This document shows, piece after piece, positions 53,417 through 62,624 of a stretch of 64,000 bases of DNA (the stretch's first letter is position 1; each line of letters opens with the position of its first letter). The notes below the pieces were generated by a model. It saw only the letters and a program-made list of their open reading frames with translations. It did not search any database and was not told the DNA's origin. Origin of the DNA: Pedobacter ginsengisoli (GTDB taxonomy: Bacteria > Bacteroidota > Bacteroidia > Sphingobacteriales > Sphingobacteriaceae). Location: NCBI RefSeq assembly GCF_002736205.1, contig NZ_CP024091.1:3655555-3719554 (forward strand). The letters are read 5' to 3'. Position numbers and translations under genes: made by a program.

Positions 53417-54576
53417 TGAAGACAAGAAAAATTAGAATGGGCATGGTAGGCGGCGGTAAAGACGCGTTTATCGGTGCAGTTCATCGTATTGCCGCTAACA
53501 TTGACGGCCAGGTAGAGTTTTGCTGCGGAGCATTGAGTATACACCCCGAAATTGCCAGAGAATCTGGTGAAATGTTATTCCTTCCGGAAGACAGGGTTTA
53601 TATGAACTTTGAGGAAATGATTGAGAAAGAAAGCAAATTACCTGCTGACAAACGTATCGACTTTGTAACTATTGTTACCCCAAATTTTGCCCACTTTGCT
53701 CCTGCAATGATGGCCTTGGATCATGGGTTTAACGTAGTAATTGAAAAACCAATTGCTTTATCTCTTGAAGAAGCTAAGTTATTACAGCAAAAAGTACAGG
53801 AGACTGGCTTAATTCTATGCTTAACGCATACCTACTCTGGTTATCCAATGGTAAAACAAGCCAGACAAATGGTAAAAGAAGGAAAACTTGGTGCCATTAG
53901 AAAAATTATGGTTGAGTATCCTCAGGGATGGCTAAGCACGCTTACCGAAAGAGAAGGAAATGCCCAGGCCGCATGGCGCACCGACCCAACCAAAAGTGGA
54001 AAAAGCGGTTGTATGGGAGATATAGGAACACACGCTGCGCAATTAGCAGAGTATATTTCAGGCTTAAAAATCACTAAGCTATGTGCCGATCTGAACGTTG
54101 TAGTTCAGGGAAGGGCACTTGATGACGACGGCAACGTACTTTTGAAATTTGACAATGGCGCAAGCGGTGTATTATCAGCATCTCAGGTTGCTGCAGGTGA
54201 AGAAAATGCACTAAAAATTAGAGTATATGGAGAAAAAGGCGGATTAGAGTGGAACCAGCAAGAGCCAAATACGTTAACTTTAAAATGGCTTAATGAACCA
54301 GCTCAGATTTACCGCGCAGGGCAAGCTTATCTTTCAGATATTGCAAAACACAACTTACGTGTTCCAGGCGGACATCCGGAAGGCTACCTAGAAGCTTTTG
54401 CAAACATTTATAGAAATTTTGCACTTACGGTTTCGGCTAAAATCCATGGTACAACTCCTACAGAAGCCATGCTGGATTTCCCAAGGGTTGAAGATGGTGT
54501 AAGAGGTATGGCATTTATTGACACAGTAGTGGATTCAAGCCAATCTGATCAAAAATGGACAGATTTTAAAATATAA
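53416..54576 (+). CDS. Gfo/Idh/MocA-family oxidoreductase, cytoplasmic
   Basis: 386 aa without signal. The N-terminal Rossmann fold has GMVGGGKDAFIGAVH (9-23). The catalytic EKP is Glu110-Lys111-Pro112 in VVIEKPIALS, and GDIGTHAAQL (about 201-210) carries the second catalytic His206. Likely NAD(P)-dependent oxidation or reduction at a sugar hydroxyl, for example turning a 3-keto-sugar back into a common hexose. It overlaps the GMC gene by one base, a tight coupling with the dehydrogenase. Confidence 0.92.
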   Translation: MKTRKIRMGMVGGGKDAFIGAVHRIAANIDGQVEFCCGALSIHPEIARESGEMLFLPEDRVYMNFEEMIEKESKLPADKRIDFVTIVTPNFAHFAPAMMALDHGFNVVIEKPIALSLEEAKLLQQKVQETGLILCLTHTYSGYPMVKQARQMVKEGKLGAIRKIMVEYPQGWLSTLTEREGNAQAAWRTDPTKSGKSGCMGDIGTHAAQLAEYISGLKITKLCADLNVVVQGRALDDDGNVLLKFDNGASGVLSASQVAAGEENALKIRVYGEKGGLEWNQQEPNTLTLKWLNEPAQIYRAGQAYLSDIAKHNLRVPGGHPEGYLEAFANIYRNFALTVSAKIHGTTPTEAMLDFPRVEDGVRGMAFIDTVVDSSQSDQKWTDFKI

Positions 54577-54584
54577 AAAATATC

Positions 54585-55643
54585 ATGACAACACTTAAAG
54601 GTCCCGGAGTTTTCCTTGCTCAATTTATTGGTGATGAGGCTCCTTTTAATTCTTTAGATGCTATTTGTGAATGGGCGGCGGGCTTAGGCTTTAAAGGTAT
54701 CCAAATGCCTACCCTTGACGCAAGGTTTATCGATCTTCAAAAAGCAGCAGAAAGCAAAACATATGCTGATGAGTTAACCGGCAAGGTTAGATCGTATGGT
54801 CTGGAAATCACGGAATTGTCGACACATTTACAAGGTCAGCTGGTTGCTGTACATCCGGCATATGACCTTGCTTTTGATGCCTTCGCTCCTGATCAATATA
54901 AAAACAATCCTAAAGCAAGAACTGAATGGGCAGTGCAGCAATTAAAATATGCTGCAAAAGCCTCTCAGAATCTTGGCTTAAATGCACATGCTACTTTTAG
55001 CGGTTCGTTGCTTTGGCATATGTTCCATCCGTGGCCTCAACGCCCGGAAGGACTTGTTGATGCAGCTTTTACTGAACTTGCAAAAAGGTGGACACCTATA
55101 TTAAACGAGTTTGATAACTGTGGTGTAGATGTTTGTTACGAAATACACCCTGGTGAAGATCTTTTTGACGGCATCACTTACGAAATGTTCCTTGAAAAGG
55201 TGAACAACCACCCTCGTGCATGTCTGCTTTATGATCCATCTCACTTTGTATTACAGCAGCTTGATTACATCCAGTACATAGATTTTTACCATGAACGCAT
55301 AAAAGCATTCCATGTTAAAGATTCTGAATTCAATGCTACAGGAAAACAAGGAACATTTGGAGGCTATCAGAGCTGGGCAAACCGTGCCGGAAGGTATCGT
55401 TCGCCAGGTGATGGGCAGGTAGATTTCAAAACCATATTCAGTAAGCTTGCTCAGTATGATTACAAAGGTTGGGCTGTAATGGAATGGGAATGCTGCATTA
55501 AGGATGCCGAAGTTGGCGCCAGAGAAGGTGCTGAATTCATCAAAAAGAATATCATTAAAGTAACCACTAAAGCATTCGATGATTTTGCTGCTTCAGGAGG
55601 TAATGACGACTTCAATAACAGAATTTTAGGTTTAGATAAATAA
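54585..55643 (+). CDS. Sugar phosphate isomerase/epimerase-like TIM-barrel protein
   Basis: 352 aa, AP-endonuclease-2-like barrel, cytoplasmic. Metal ligands expected for the family are visible: Glu in VCYEIHPGED, Asp and His in LLYDPSHF, His in AFHVKDSEF and Glu in AVMEWEC. Members isomerise or epimerise sugars, and some act as lyases on 3-keto-glycosides. Which reaction applies cannot be read from sequence. It is 8 bases after the previous gene. It lacks the Tat signal carried by the later two barrel proteins. Confidence 0.88.
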   Translation: MTTLKGPGVFLAQFIGDEAPFNSLDAICEWAAGLGFKGIQMPTLDARFIDLQKAAESKTYADELTGKVRSYGLEITELSTHLQGQLVAVHPAYDLAFDAFAPDQYKNNPKARTEWAVQQLKYAAKASQNLGLNAHATFSGSLLWHMFHPWPQRPEGLVDAAFTELAKRWTPILNEFDNCGVDVCYEIHPGEDLFDGITYEMFLEKVNNHPRACLLYDPSHFVLQQLDYIQYIDFYHERIKAFHVKDSEFNATGKQGTFGGYQSWANRAGRYRSPGDGQVDFKTIFSKLAQYDYKGWAVMEWECCIKDAEVGAREGAEFIKKNIIKVTTKAFDDFAASGGNDDFNNRILGLDK

Positions 55644-55650
55644 TACAACA

Positions 55651-56136
55651 ATGAAAAGAACACTATTTGTTTTAGGCTGTTTAGCAATCTTTATGGCCTC
55701 ATGCGCAAGTCCGGAAGAAAGGGCTGCGGCAAATAAAGCAGCAGATTCAGCTAAGGCATCCACATCGGCTCCTGCAACAGAGGCCGCTACTACTCCTGCC
55801 ACGACAGACACAGCTGCAAAGGCTACGACCCCTGCACCAGCTGCAACCACTCCGGCTGCTCCGGCAGCAGCAGCTGAAAAATCGAAAGGTGAAGCATTAA
55901 TTGCTAAAGCTGACTGCCTTGCATGTCACAGCAAAACCCAAAAACTTGTTGGACCCGCTTACGTAAACGTAGCTGGAAAATATCCTGCAACTGATGAGAA
56001 CATTGAGCATCTTGCGGATAAGATCATTGCAGGTGGACAAGGCGTTTGGGGTGCAATTCCAATGACTCCTCACCCAACATTAAGTAAAGACGATGCAAAA
56101 GAAATGGTAAAATATATTTTATCACTTAAAAAATAA
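55651..56136 (+). CDS. Lipoprotein c-type cytochrome with Ala/Thr/Pro-rich linker
   Basis: 161 aa. Lipobox MASC (Cys18) anchors it. A low-complexity linker of Ala, Thr and Pro (about 28-78) leads to a single class I cytochrome c domain with Cys89-x2-Cys92-His93 in ADCLACHSK. Met138 in AIPMTPHP is the likely sixth ligand. Its place between the sugar dehydrogenase genes suggests it takes electrons from the GMC enzyme to the respiratory chain. A long open frame on the other strand here is an effect of the repetitive linker. Confidence 0.93.
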   Translation: MKRTLFVLGCLAIFMASCASPEERAAANKAADSAKASTSAPATEAATTPATTDTAAKATTPAPAATTPAAPAAAAEKSKGEALIAKADCLACHSKTQKLVGPAYVNVAGKYPATDENIEHLADKIIAGGQGVWGAIPMTPHPTLSKDDAKEMVKYILSLKK

Positions 56137-56162
56137 TTCAACCTACCTAACCAAATATAACC

Positions 56163-57620
56163 ATGGAAGAAACAAAAAAAGATCAGAATGCTACAAACAG
56201 ACGTAGTTTTCTAAAAACATCAGCTATTGCTGCATCTGCATTTATGATAGTTCCCCGTCATGTTTTAGGCGGAAAAGGATTCTTAGCTCCAAGCGACAGA
56301 TTAATTGTTGCAGGGATAGGTGCAGGCGGTAAAGGCCAGTCTGATATTGCGGAATTTGCAAAAAGCGGAAAAGCTGATATAGGCTTTTTATGCGACGTGC
56401 ATGATTCAAGAGCTGCGAACAGTGTTAAAGCCTTTCCAAAAGCTAAATATTATAGAGACTGGCGTGAATTGATGGATAAAGAAGCTAAAAATTTTGATGC
56501 TGTTTCTGTTTCTACTCCAGATCATAACCATGCCATTATTGCCCTTGCAGCAATGCAATTAGGCAAACATGTGTATGTGCAAAAACCTTTAACCCACGAT
56601 ATTTATGAAGCAAGAACTTTAACAGCTGCTGCGAAGAAATATAAAGTGGTTACTCAAATGGGAAATCAGGGTGCATCTAATGACGGCCCGAGACAAATGA
56701 AAGAATGGTATGATGCAGGATTGATTGGAGACGTACACACGGTTTATGCATGGACAGATCGTCCGGTATGGCCTCAGGGTATTCCATGGTCAGCTAATAA
56801 AGCACAGGTACCATCAGATCTTGATTGGGATCTTTGGTTAGGTACTGCCCCATATAAGGATTATGTAGATAAATTGGTCCCGTTTAACTGGCGTGGCTGG
56901 TGGGATTACGGAACTGGTGCACTTGGTGATATGGGCTGCCACCTGCTTGAAGCTCCGTTTAGCGTTTTAAATTTAAAATATGCAAGCGAAGTACAGGCTA
57001 GTGTTGGTTCTGTATATGTTGATGAATTTAAAAGAGGATATTTCCCTGATAGCTGTCCCCCATCAAGCCATGTAACATTGAAATTTCCTAAAACAAATAA
57101 AACTAAGGGTGATGTTACAGTACACTGGATGGACGGTGGTATTCAACCTGAAAGACCTGAAGAATTACAAGCCAACGAAACCTTTGGAGACGGTGGTAAC
57201 GGAACCTTGTTTATTGGTACAAAAGGTAAAATGATGGCCGAAACCTATAGCGCAAATCCGAAATTACTTCCATTAAGCAGAAACAAAGATATCAAAGTAG
57301 CACAAAAATTTGCCCGCGTTCAAGGTGGTGCAGGTGGTCACTACAAACAATGGGTAGAAGCCGCTATTGCCGGTTACGGTAAGCAGGAAGTAAGTTCTCC
57401 TTTTGAAATTGCAGGCCCACTGACAGAAGCCTTATTAATGGCAAATCTTGCAATACGCGGTGTTGATGTTCAACGTAAAAACAGCGAAGGAAAAATCTCT
57501 TATCCTGGCCGTAACATCAAATTACTTTGGGATAATGACCTGATGAAGGTTACTAACCTTGATGATGTGAACCAATTCGTGAAACGTGAATATCGCAAAG
57601 GCTGGACTTTGGGCGCATAA
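56163..57620 (+). CDS. Gfo/Idh/MocA-family oxidoreductase, Tat-exported
   Basis: 485 aa. A clear Tat signal (NRRSFLKTSAIAASAFMIVP) points to the periplasm. The Rossmann motif GIGAGGKGQSDIAEF is near 51-65. The catalytic EKP is Gln140-Lys141-Pro142 (YVQKPLTHD), with Gln in place of Glu. GDMGCHLLE and WWDYGTGALG follow. Tat export with folded cofactor is usual for this branch, which may catalyse internal redox at C3 with bound NAD. A relation to GH109-type NAD-dependent glycosidases is possible but not shown. Confidence 0.9.
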   Translation: MEETKKDQNATNRRSFLKTSAIAASAFMIVPRHVLGGKGFLAPSDRLIVAGIGAGGKGQSDIAEFAKSGKADIGFLCDVHDSRAANSVKAFPKAKYYRDWRELMDKEAKNFDAVSVSTPDHNHAIIALAAMQLGKHVYVQKPLTHDIYEARTLTAAAKKYKVVTQMGNQGASNDGPRQMKEWYDAGLIGDVHTVYAWTDRPVWPQGIPWSANKAQVPSDLDWDLWLGTAPYKDYVDKLVPFNWRGWWDYGTGALGDMGCHLLEAPFSVLNLKYASEVQASVGSVYVDEFKRGYFPDSCPPSSHVTLKFPKTNKTKGDVTVHWMDGGIQPERPEELQANETFGDGGNGTLFIGTKGKMMAETYSANPKLLPLSRNKDIKVAQKFARVQGGAGGHYKQWVEAAIAGYGKQEVSSPFEIAGPLTEALLMANLAIRGVDVQRKNSEGKISYPGRNIKLLWDNDLMKVTNLDDVNQFVKREYRKGWTLGA

Positions 57621-57648
57621 AACATAAAGAACAATTTTAAACCATATA

Positions 57649-58344
57649 ATGAAAAAATACATTTTCTCTGCGCTGATCTTAGCAACAATAATGAGCTGCA
57701 GTAGTACAAAGAATCAAAAAGGAGCAAAGGGTTTTACCAAATTATTTGATGGTAAAACCACTACCGGCTGGCACAGTTACGGAAAAACAACCGCCGGTAG
57801 TAAATGGAAAGTAGAAGATGGAACACTTCACTTTGATCCAAACGGGCAAAATGATGGCGGAGGTGATTTAGTGACTGATAAGGAATACAGCAATTTCCAC
57901 TTAAAACTGGAATGGAAAGTAGCTCCTAAAGCGAATAGTGGTATTATTTTCTACGTACATGAAGATCCTAAAAAATATGGTGCTACATACAGTACAGGCT
58001 TAGAAATGCAAGTTCTGGATAACGACGGTCATCCGGATGGAAAGATAACAAAGCACAGAGCAGGGGATTTATACGATCTTGTAAAAAGTAACTCTGAACC
58101 GGTAAAACCTGTTGGAGAATGGAATACAGCTGAAATAATCAGCAATAATGGAGCGCTTGAATTAAGACTCAATGGTGTAAAAGTAGTAACTACTACACTT
58201 TGGGATGAGAATTGGAAAAACATGGTCTCAAAAAGCAAATTTGCCGGATGGGAAGGTTTTGGAACATTCAAATCAGGCAAAATAGCCCTTCAGGATCATG
58301 GAGATGCTGTTTGGTACCGTAACATAGTGATTAAAGAACTGTAA
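57649..58344 (+). CDS. DUF1080 lipoprotein, 3-keto-disaccharide hydrolase family
   Basis: 231 aa lipoprotein (lipobox IMSC, Cys17). The DUF1080 domain, a concanavalin-like fold, fills the rest: FTKLFDGKTTTGWHSYGK, NSGIIFYVHEDPKKYG, GLEMQVLDNDGHPDG and AGDLYDLV are family blocks. Members cleave glycosides already oxidised at C3, releasing a 3-keto-sugar and the aglycone. That makes this the probable cutting enzyme after the GMC dehydrogenase. 28 bases after the Gfo/Idh/MocA gene. Confidence 0.9.
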   Translation: MKKYIFSALILATIMSCSSTKNQKGAKGFTKLFDGKTTTGWHSYGKTTAGSKWKVEDGTLHFDPNGQNDGGGDLVTDKEYSNFHLKLEWKVAPKANSGIIFYVHEDPKKYGATYSTGLEMQVLDNDGHPDGKITKHRAGDLYDLVKSNSEPVKPVGEWNTAEIISNNGALELRLNGVKVVTTTLWDENWKNMVSKSKFAGWEGFGTFKSGKIALQDHGDAVWYRNIVIKEL

Positions 58345-58376
58345 TTTAACTTTTAAAGAATAACGAAAACCCCAAT

Positions 58377-59618
58377 ATGAATACGACTAACCGCGTTAAA
58401 TTATCAATCATGATGTTCCTGGAATTTTTTATCTGGGGCTCATGGTTTGTTACCTTAGGTACTTTTCTGGACAAGAATCTTTCTGCTTCAGGTTCAGAAA
58501 CTGCCGCTGTTTTTTCAACCCAATCCTGGGGAGCTATCGTGGCTCCTTTCATTATTGGTTTGATAGCAGACAGATTTTTTAATGCAGAAAAAATTCTCGG
58601 CGTTTTACACCTTCTTGGAGCCGCACTAATGTATCAGATGTACAATGCAGCAGATATATCTGTCTTTTATCCATATGTATTAGGCTATATGATCCTTTAT
58701 ATGCCAACGCTTGCCTTAGTAAATTCAGTATCCTTTAACCAAATGAAAGATCCGGAAAAAGAGTTCTCTCCTATCAGGATCTGGGGAACTATTGGTTGGA
58801 TTGCAGCCGGATTAATTATTAGCTACGTATTTGTTTGGGATTCAGCAGAGGCACTTTCTGAAGGTTTATTGAAAAATACTTTCCTTATGGCCGGTATCGC
58901 TTCATTAGCCTTAGGTTTATTTAGTTTCACACTTCCTAAAACGCCGCCAAAGGTAGCTGCAGGCGAAAAAGTAAAGGTTGGCGACATCTTAGGTCTTGAT
59001 GCGCTGAAATTATTAAAGGATAAAAACTTTGCTATATTCTTTATTTCGGCTATTCTAATTTGTATCCCTCTGGCTTTCTATTACCAAAATGCCCATCCTT
59101 TCTTATCGAATATTGGTGTTGAAGGGCCTACAGGTAAAATGGCAATAGGTCAGATTTCAGAAGCATTATTCCTACTATTAATTCCATTCTTTTTCAAAAA
59201 ATACGGATTCAAGAAAACAATTCTTGTGGGTATGTTAGCCTGGTCTGTCAGATATTTATTATTTGCCTACGGAAATGCAGGTGAGCTTAGCTTTATGATC
59301 CTTATTGGTATTGCATTACATGGTATTTGCTATGATTTCTTCTTTGTATCAGGACAGATCTACACCAACTCAAAAGCGGGCGAAAGATATAAGAGTGCTG
59401 CTCAGGGATTAATTACCTTAGCTACATATGGTGTGGGTATGCTTATAGGCTTTGAAGTTGCAGGATGGATTACAGACACCTACAAAGGTGCCAACGGGGC
59501 TGCCGACTGGAAAATGGTATGGCTTATCCCATCTGGTATTGCTTTAGTTGTTTTTCTATTATTTGCACTAACTTTCAATGATAATAAGAAAATTGAAGAT
59601 GAAGTAATTGGCCATTAA
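58377..59618 (+). CDS. MFS transporter, nucleoside:H+ symporter (NupG-like) family
   Basis: 413 aa with about twelve membrane helices. The N-terminal LEFFIWGSWFVTLGTFL and the IGLIADRFFNAEKIL loop are typical of the NupG/XapB-like family, which in Bacteroidota and Planctomycetes is often found with Gfo/Idh/MocA and DUF1080 genes. The likely cargo in this operon is the keto-sugar or its reduced product rather than a nucleoside; that is inference from context. 32 bases after the DUF1080 gene. Confidence 0.9.
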   Translation: MNTTNRVKLSIMMFLEFFIWGSWFVTLGTFLDKNLSASGSETAAVFSTQSWGAIVAPFIIGLIADRFFNAEKILGVLHLLGAALMYQMYNAADISVFYPYVLGYMILYMPTLALVNSVSFNQMKDPEKEFSPIRIWGTIGWIAAGLIISYVFVWDSAEALSEGLLKNTFLMAGIASLALGLFSFTLPKTPPKVAAGEKVKVGDILGLDALKLLKDKNFAIFFISAILICIPLAFYYQNAHPFLSNIGVEGPTGKMAIGQISEALFLLLIPFFFKKYGFKKTILVGMLAWSVRYLLFAYGNAGELSFMILIGIALHGICYDFFFVSGQIYTNSKAGERYKSAAQGLITLATYGVGMLIGFEVAGWITDTYKGANGAADWKMVWLIPSGIALVVFLLFALTFNDNKKIEDEVIGH

Positions 59619-59656
59619 TCTATTTGAACCAAATCAAAATTTAGATATTTAAAAAA

Positions 59657-60538
59657 ATGGAATCAGAATCAAGCAGGAGAACTGCACTGAAAACTATTGT
59701 TGCCGGAACCGCCGCTTTAGGTGTTTCGGCAGCTCTACCCGCTTTTGCACTTGAGCAATATAAGTCAACTATGTTAAAAGGAAATGTAAATCATTCAGTT
59801 TGTAGGTGGTGCTTTGGAGGCATAGACCTTGATACTCTATGTATCGAGGCAAAGAAAATCGGCATTAAAGCTATAGACCTTGTTGGCCCTAATGATTGGG
59901 CAACTTTAAAAAAACATGGCCTGTACTCTTCAATGTGTAATGGTGCAGAAATCAACATACCTGATGGTTGGAATGACCCTAAATTTCATGCAACACTGAT
60001 TAAAAACTATTCAGAAATGATTCCGAAAGTTGCCGAAGCCGGCTATAAGCAATTGATATGCTTTAGTGGAAACCGCAGGGGCAAAGACGACGAGACAGGA
60101 TTGAAAAACTGTGTGGAAGGCTTAAAGCAAATACTTCCAATTGCTGAAAAACATAATGTAGTAGTGGTTATGGAGTTGCTTAATAGCAAAGTTGACCATG
60201 GAGATTATCAGTGCGACAATACTCCATGGGGTGTTGAGCTATGCAAAAGGCTAGGTTCTGAAAACTTTAAATTGCTTTACGACATTTACCACATGCAGAT
60301 AGATGAAGGAAATGTAATCAGTACTATAAAAAATAATCATCAATACATCTCACATTACCATACTGCTGGTGTACCAGGAAGAAATGAGATTGATGAATCT
60401 CAGGAACTATTTTACCCTGCAGTTATTAGAGCTATCGTAGCAACCGGTTTCAAAGGTTATCTTGCTCAGGAATTTATTCCTAAAAGCAAGGATGCTATAA
60501 AATCATTGCAGCAAGCAGTAAATATTTGTGATGTATAA
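59657..60538 (+). CDS. Hydroxypyruvate isomerase-like TIM-barrel protein, Tat-exported
   Basis: 293 aa. Tat signal SRRTALKTIVAGTAALGVSA, then the xylose isomerase-like barrel. Metal-site segments: VVMELLNSKVDHGDYQ, LLYDIYHMQID, YISHYHTAGVPGRNEI and YLAQEFIP. The HTAGVPGRNEID block is characteristic of the hydroxypyruvate isomerase/Hyi group, but export makes that reaction unlikely; epimerisation or cleavage of a keto-sugar is a better guess. 38 bases after the transporter gene. Confidence 0.88.
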   Translation: MESESSRRTALKTIVAGTAALGVSAALPAFALEQYKSTMLKGNVNHSVCRWCFGGIDLDTLCIEAKKIGIKAIDLVGPNDWATLKKHGLYSSMCNGAEINIPDGWNDPKFHATLIKNYSEMIPKVAEAGYKQLICFSGNRRGKDDETGLKNCVEGLKQILPIAEKHNVVVVMELLNSKVDHGDYQCDNTPWGVELCKRLGSENFKLLYDIYHMQIDEGNVISTIKNNHQYISHYHTAGVPGRNEIDESQELFYPAVIRAIVATGFKGYLAQEFIPKSKDAIKSLQQAVNICDV

Positions 60539-60548
60539 TTCAAAAACT

Positions 60549-61430
60549 ATGAATTCTAGAAGAAATTTTATTAAGCAGGCGGGTATTGCCGTGGCAGGAG
60601 CTGCGTTATTGCCATCTTTTGCATGTAGCAGCACTCCAGCAGCTGTTGCTCGTCCAGTGGGGTTACAACTTTGGACTTTAAGGGAACTATTACCTAAAGA
60701 TGTTAAAGGCGTAATAGAGAAGGTAGCAAAGGCCGGTTATAAACAAGTTGAGACCTATGGCTATACTGCTGATGCAGGATTCTGGGGTCTGGATGCCAAA
60801 GCATTTAAAAGCTTACTTGATGCCAATGGATTAAACGCTCCTAGTGGTCACTTTGGCTTAGATGGCTTTATTAAAAGTGGTAACCTGGATGAGGTTAAGC
60901 CTTTAATTGAAGGTGCTTTAACTTGTAATATGGAATACCTAACCTGTCCGTATCTCGATGCATCGTTAAGACCTGATGCAGATGGCTATAAAAAAGTAGC
61001 AGCAAGGTTAAATGAAGCTGCAGAATTATGTGCCAAGTCTGGTTTACAACTAGGTTATCATAACCATAACTTTGAATTTGAAAAACAAGGGGACACTACA
61101 GGTTACGAAATCCTGCTTCAGGAAACAGATAAGAAAAATGTTCAGTTTGAAATGGATTTATACTGGGTTGTAAGATCTGGAAATGATCCTCTTGCATTAT
61201 TTGCCAAGCATCCTGGCCGTTTTGTAATGTGGCATGTAAAGGATATGGATAAGACTGACAATACCCTTAACACAGAAATAGGAAGTGGCAAAATAGACTT
61301 TAAGAGCATTTATAAGCACGCTAAAGAATCAGGCCTTAAACACTTAATTGTTGAGCAAGAGAATTTTTCAAAGGATCCTTTTGTAAGCATCAAGCAAAGC
61401 TTTGATTACGTAAATCGCGAACTGGTTTAA
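60549..61430 (+). CDS. Sugar phosphate isomerase/epimerase-like protein, Tat-exported
   Basis: 293 aa from ATG 60549. GTG (60528) and ATG (60531) upstream would overlap the previous stop; I prefer 60549 because it gives a compact Tat signal (MNSRRNFIKQAGIAVAG). A CSS follows at about residue 32, so a lipid anchor is possible. Barrel metal residues: GYHNHNFEFE, EMDLYWVV, WHVKDMDK and LIVEQENF. Members of this branch with Tat signals sit in 3-keto-glycoside loci of Bacteroidota. Last gene of the operon; a strong terminator follows. Confidence 0.88.
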   Translation: MNSRRNFIKQAGIAVAGAALLPSFACSSTPAAVARPVGLQLWTLRELLPKDVKGVIEKVAKAGYKQVETYGYTADAGFWGLDAKAFKSLLDANGLNAPSGHFGLDGFIKSGNLDEVKPLIEGALTCNMEYLTCPYLDASLRPDADGYKKVAARLNEAAELCAKSGLQLGYHNHNFEFEKQGDTTGYEILLQETDKKNVQFEMDLYWVVRSGNDPLALFAKHPGRFVMWHVKDMDKTDNTLNTEIGSGKIDFKSIYKHAKESGLKHLIVEQENFSKDPFVSIKQSFDYVNRELV

Positions 61431-61449
61431 GAAGAGATATCTTAACAAC

Positions 61450-61487
61450 AAAAGGGAAGTGGTTTACAAAAATCACTTCCCTTTTTT
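61450..61487 (+). terminator. Intrinsic terminator of the ten-gene sugar operon
   Basis: Stem of about 16 bp with one G-U pair (61450-61465 with 61470-61485), with TTTTTT at the end. It closes the operon that begins at 51032. Confidence 0.9.
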
Positions 61488-61612
61488 GCTTATAAGTCCC
61501 AAGCTTTGCAGAAACATTTAGTTAATGCTGAAATATTTCCCATCTTTGGGAACTTATTAAACATAAAACCTTAATAATTAATTAAAAACAAGTAAAAAAC
61601 AATTAGAAAAAA

Positions 61613-62605
61613 ATGAAAATTGCAGTAGTTGGCGCCACCGGTCTGGTAGGCACCGTAATGTTAAAAGTATTAGAAGAGCGTAACTTCCCCTTAACTGAAT
61701 TGATCCCTGTAGCATCTGAAAAGAGTGTTGGTAAGGAAATCTCATTCAAGGGTAAGAAATATGCTGTTGTAAATATGGAAACTGCAATTGCAATGAGACC
61801 AGATATCGCATTGTTTTCTGCAGGTGGTGGTACTTCATTAACTTATGCTCCTCTTTTTGCAGAAGCCGGTACAACAGTAATCGATAATTCGTCGGCATGG
61901 CGTATGGATCCTTCAAAAAAACTGATCGTTCCTGAAGTTAATGCTAATGAACTGTCTATTGATGATAAAATCATTGCAAACCCTAACTGTTCAACTATAC
62001 AAATGGTAGTGGCCTTAAAACCACTTCATGATAAATATAGAATTAAACGTGTTGTAGTTTCTACTTACCAGTCTGTTACCGGTACTGGTGTAAAAGCTGT
62101 TGAGCAATTGATGAATGAGCGTAAAGGTATTACTGATGGACCAATGGCTTATGCTTACCCTATCGATTTAAATGTAATCCCTCAAATTGATGTGTTTACA
62201 GACAACGGATACACTAAAGAAGAAATGAAAATGATTCTTGAAACACGTAAGATCATGGGCGATGACAGTATCAAAGTTACTGCAACTACAGTACGTATCC
62301 CGGTTATGGGTGGTCACTCTGAATCAGTTAACATAGAATTCGAAAACGATTTTGACCTTGCTGATATAAAAGATTTATTAACTAAAACTGAAGGAATTAT
62401 TGTTGTTGATGATACAGCGAACCTTAAATACCCTATGCCTAAAGATGCTCATGAAAAAGATGAAGTATTTGTAGGAAGGATCAGACGTGATGAGTCGTTA
62501 CCAAACACACTAAACATGTGGATTGTTGCCGACAACTTACGTAAAGGTGCTGCTACCAACGCAGTTCAGATTGCAGAGTTCCTGGTAAGAAAAGAACTGA
62601 TATAA
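61613..62605 (+). CDS. asd: Aspartate-semialdehyde dehydrogenase
   Basis: 330 aa. NADP-dependent reduction of aspartyl phosphate to the semialdehyde, the branch to lysine/diaminopimelate, methionine and threonine. Evidence: GATGLVGTVM near the N-terminus, ALFSAGGGTS, the catalytic cysteine in NPNCSTIQMV, TYQSVTGTGVKA, and the active-site His in MGGHSESVN. Length normal. Monocistronic between two terminators; no promoter box of the TAnnTTTG type was found in its 124-base leader region. Confidence 0.96.
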   Translation: MKIAVVGATGLVGTVMLKVLEERNFPLTELIPVASEKSVGKEISFKGKKYAVVNMETAIAMRPDIALFSAGGGTSLTYAPLFAEAGTTVIDNSSAWRMDPSKKLIVPEVNANELSIDDKIIANPNCSTIQMVVALKPLHDKYRIKRVVVSTYQSVTGTGVKAVEQLMNERKGITDGPMAYAYPIDLNVIPQIDVFTDNGYTKEEMKMILETRKIMGDDSIKVTATTVRIPVMGGHSESVNIEFENDFDLADIKDLLTKTEGIIVVDDTANLKYPMPKDAHEKDEVFVGRIRRDESLPNTLNMWIVADNLRKGAATNAVQIAEFLVRKELI

Positions 62606-62624
62606 AATATCCGTAAAAAACGTT

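Noticed and set aside
55632..55850. 72-codon Ala/Val-rich frame on the minus strand
   Set aside because: It mirrors the Ala/Thr/Pro-rich linker of the cytochrome c lipoprotein; repetitive GC-rich codons open the other strand.
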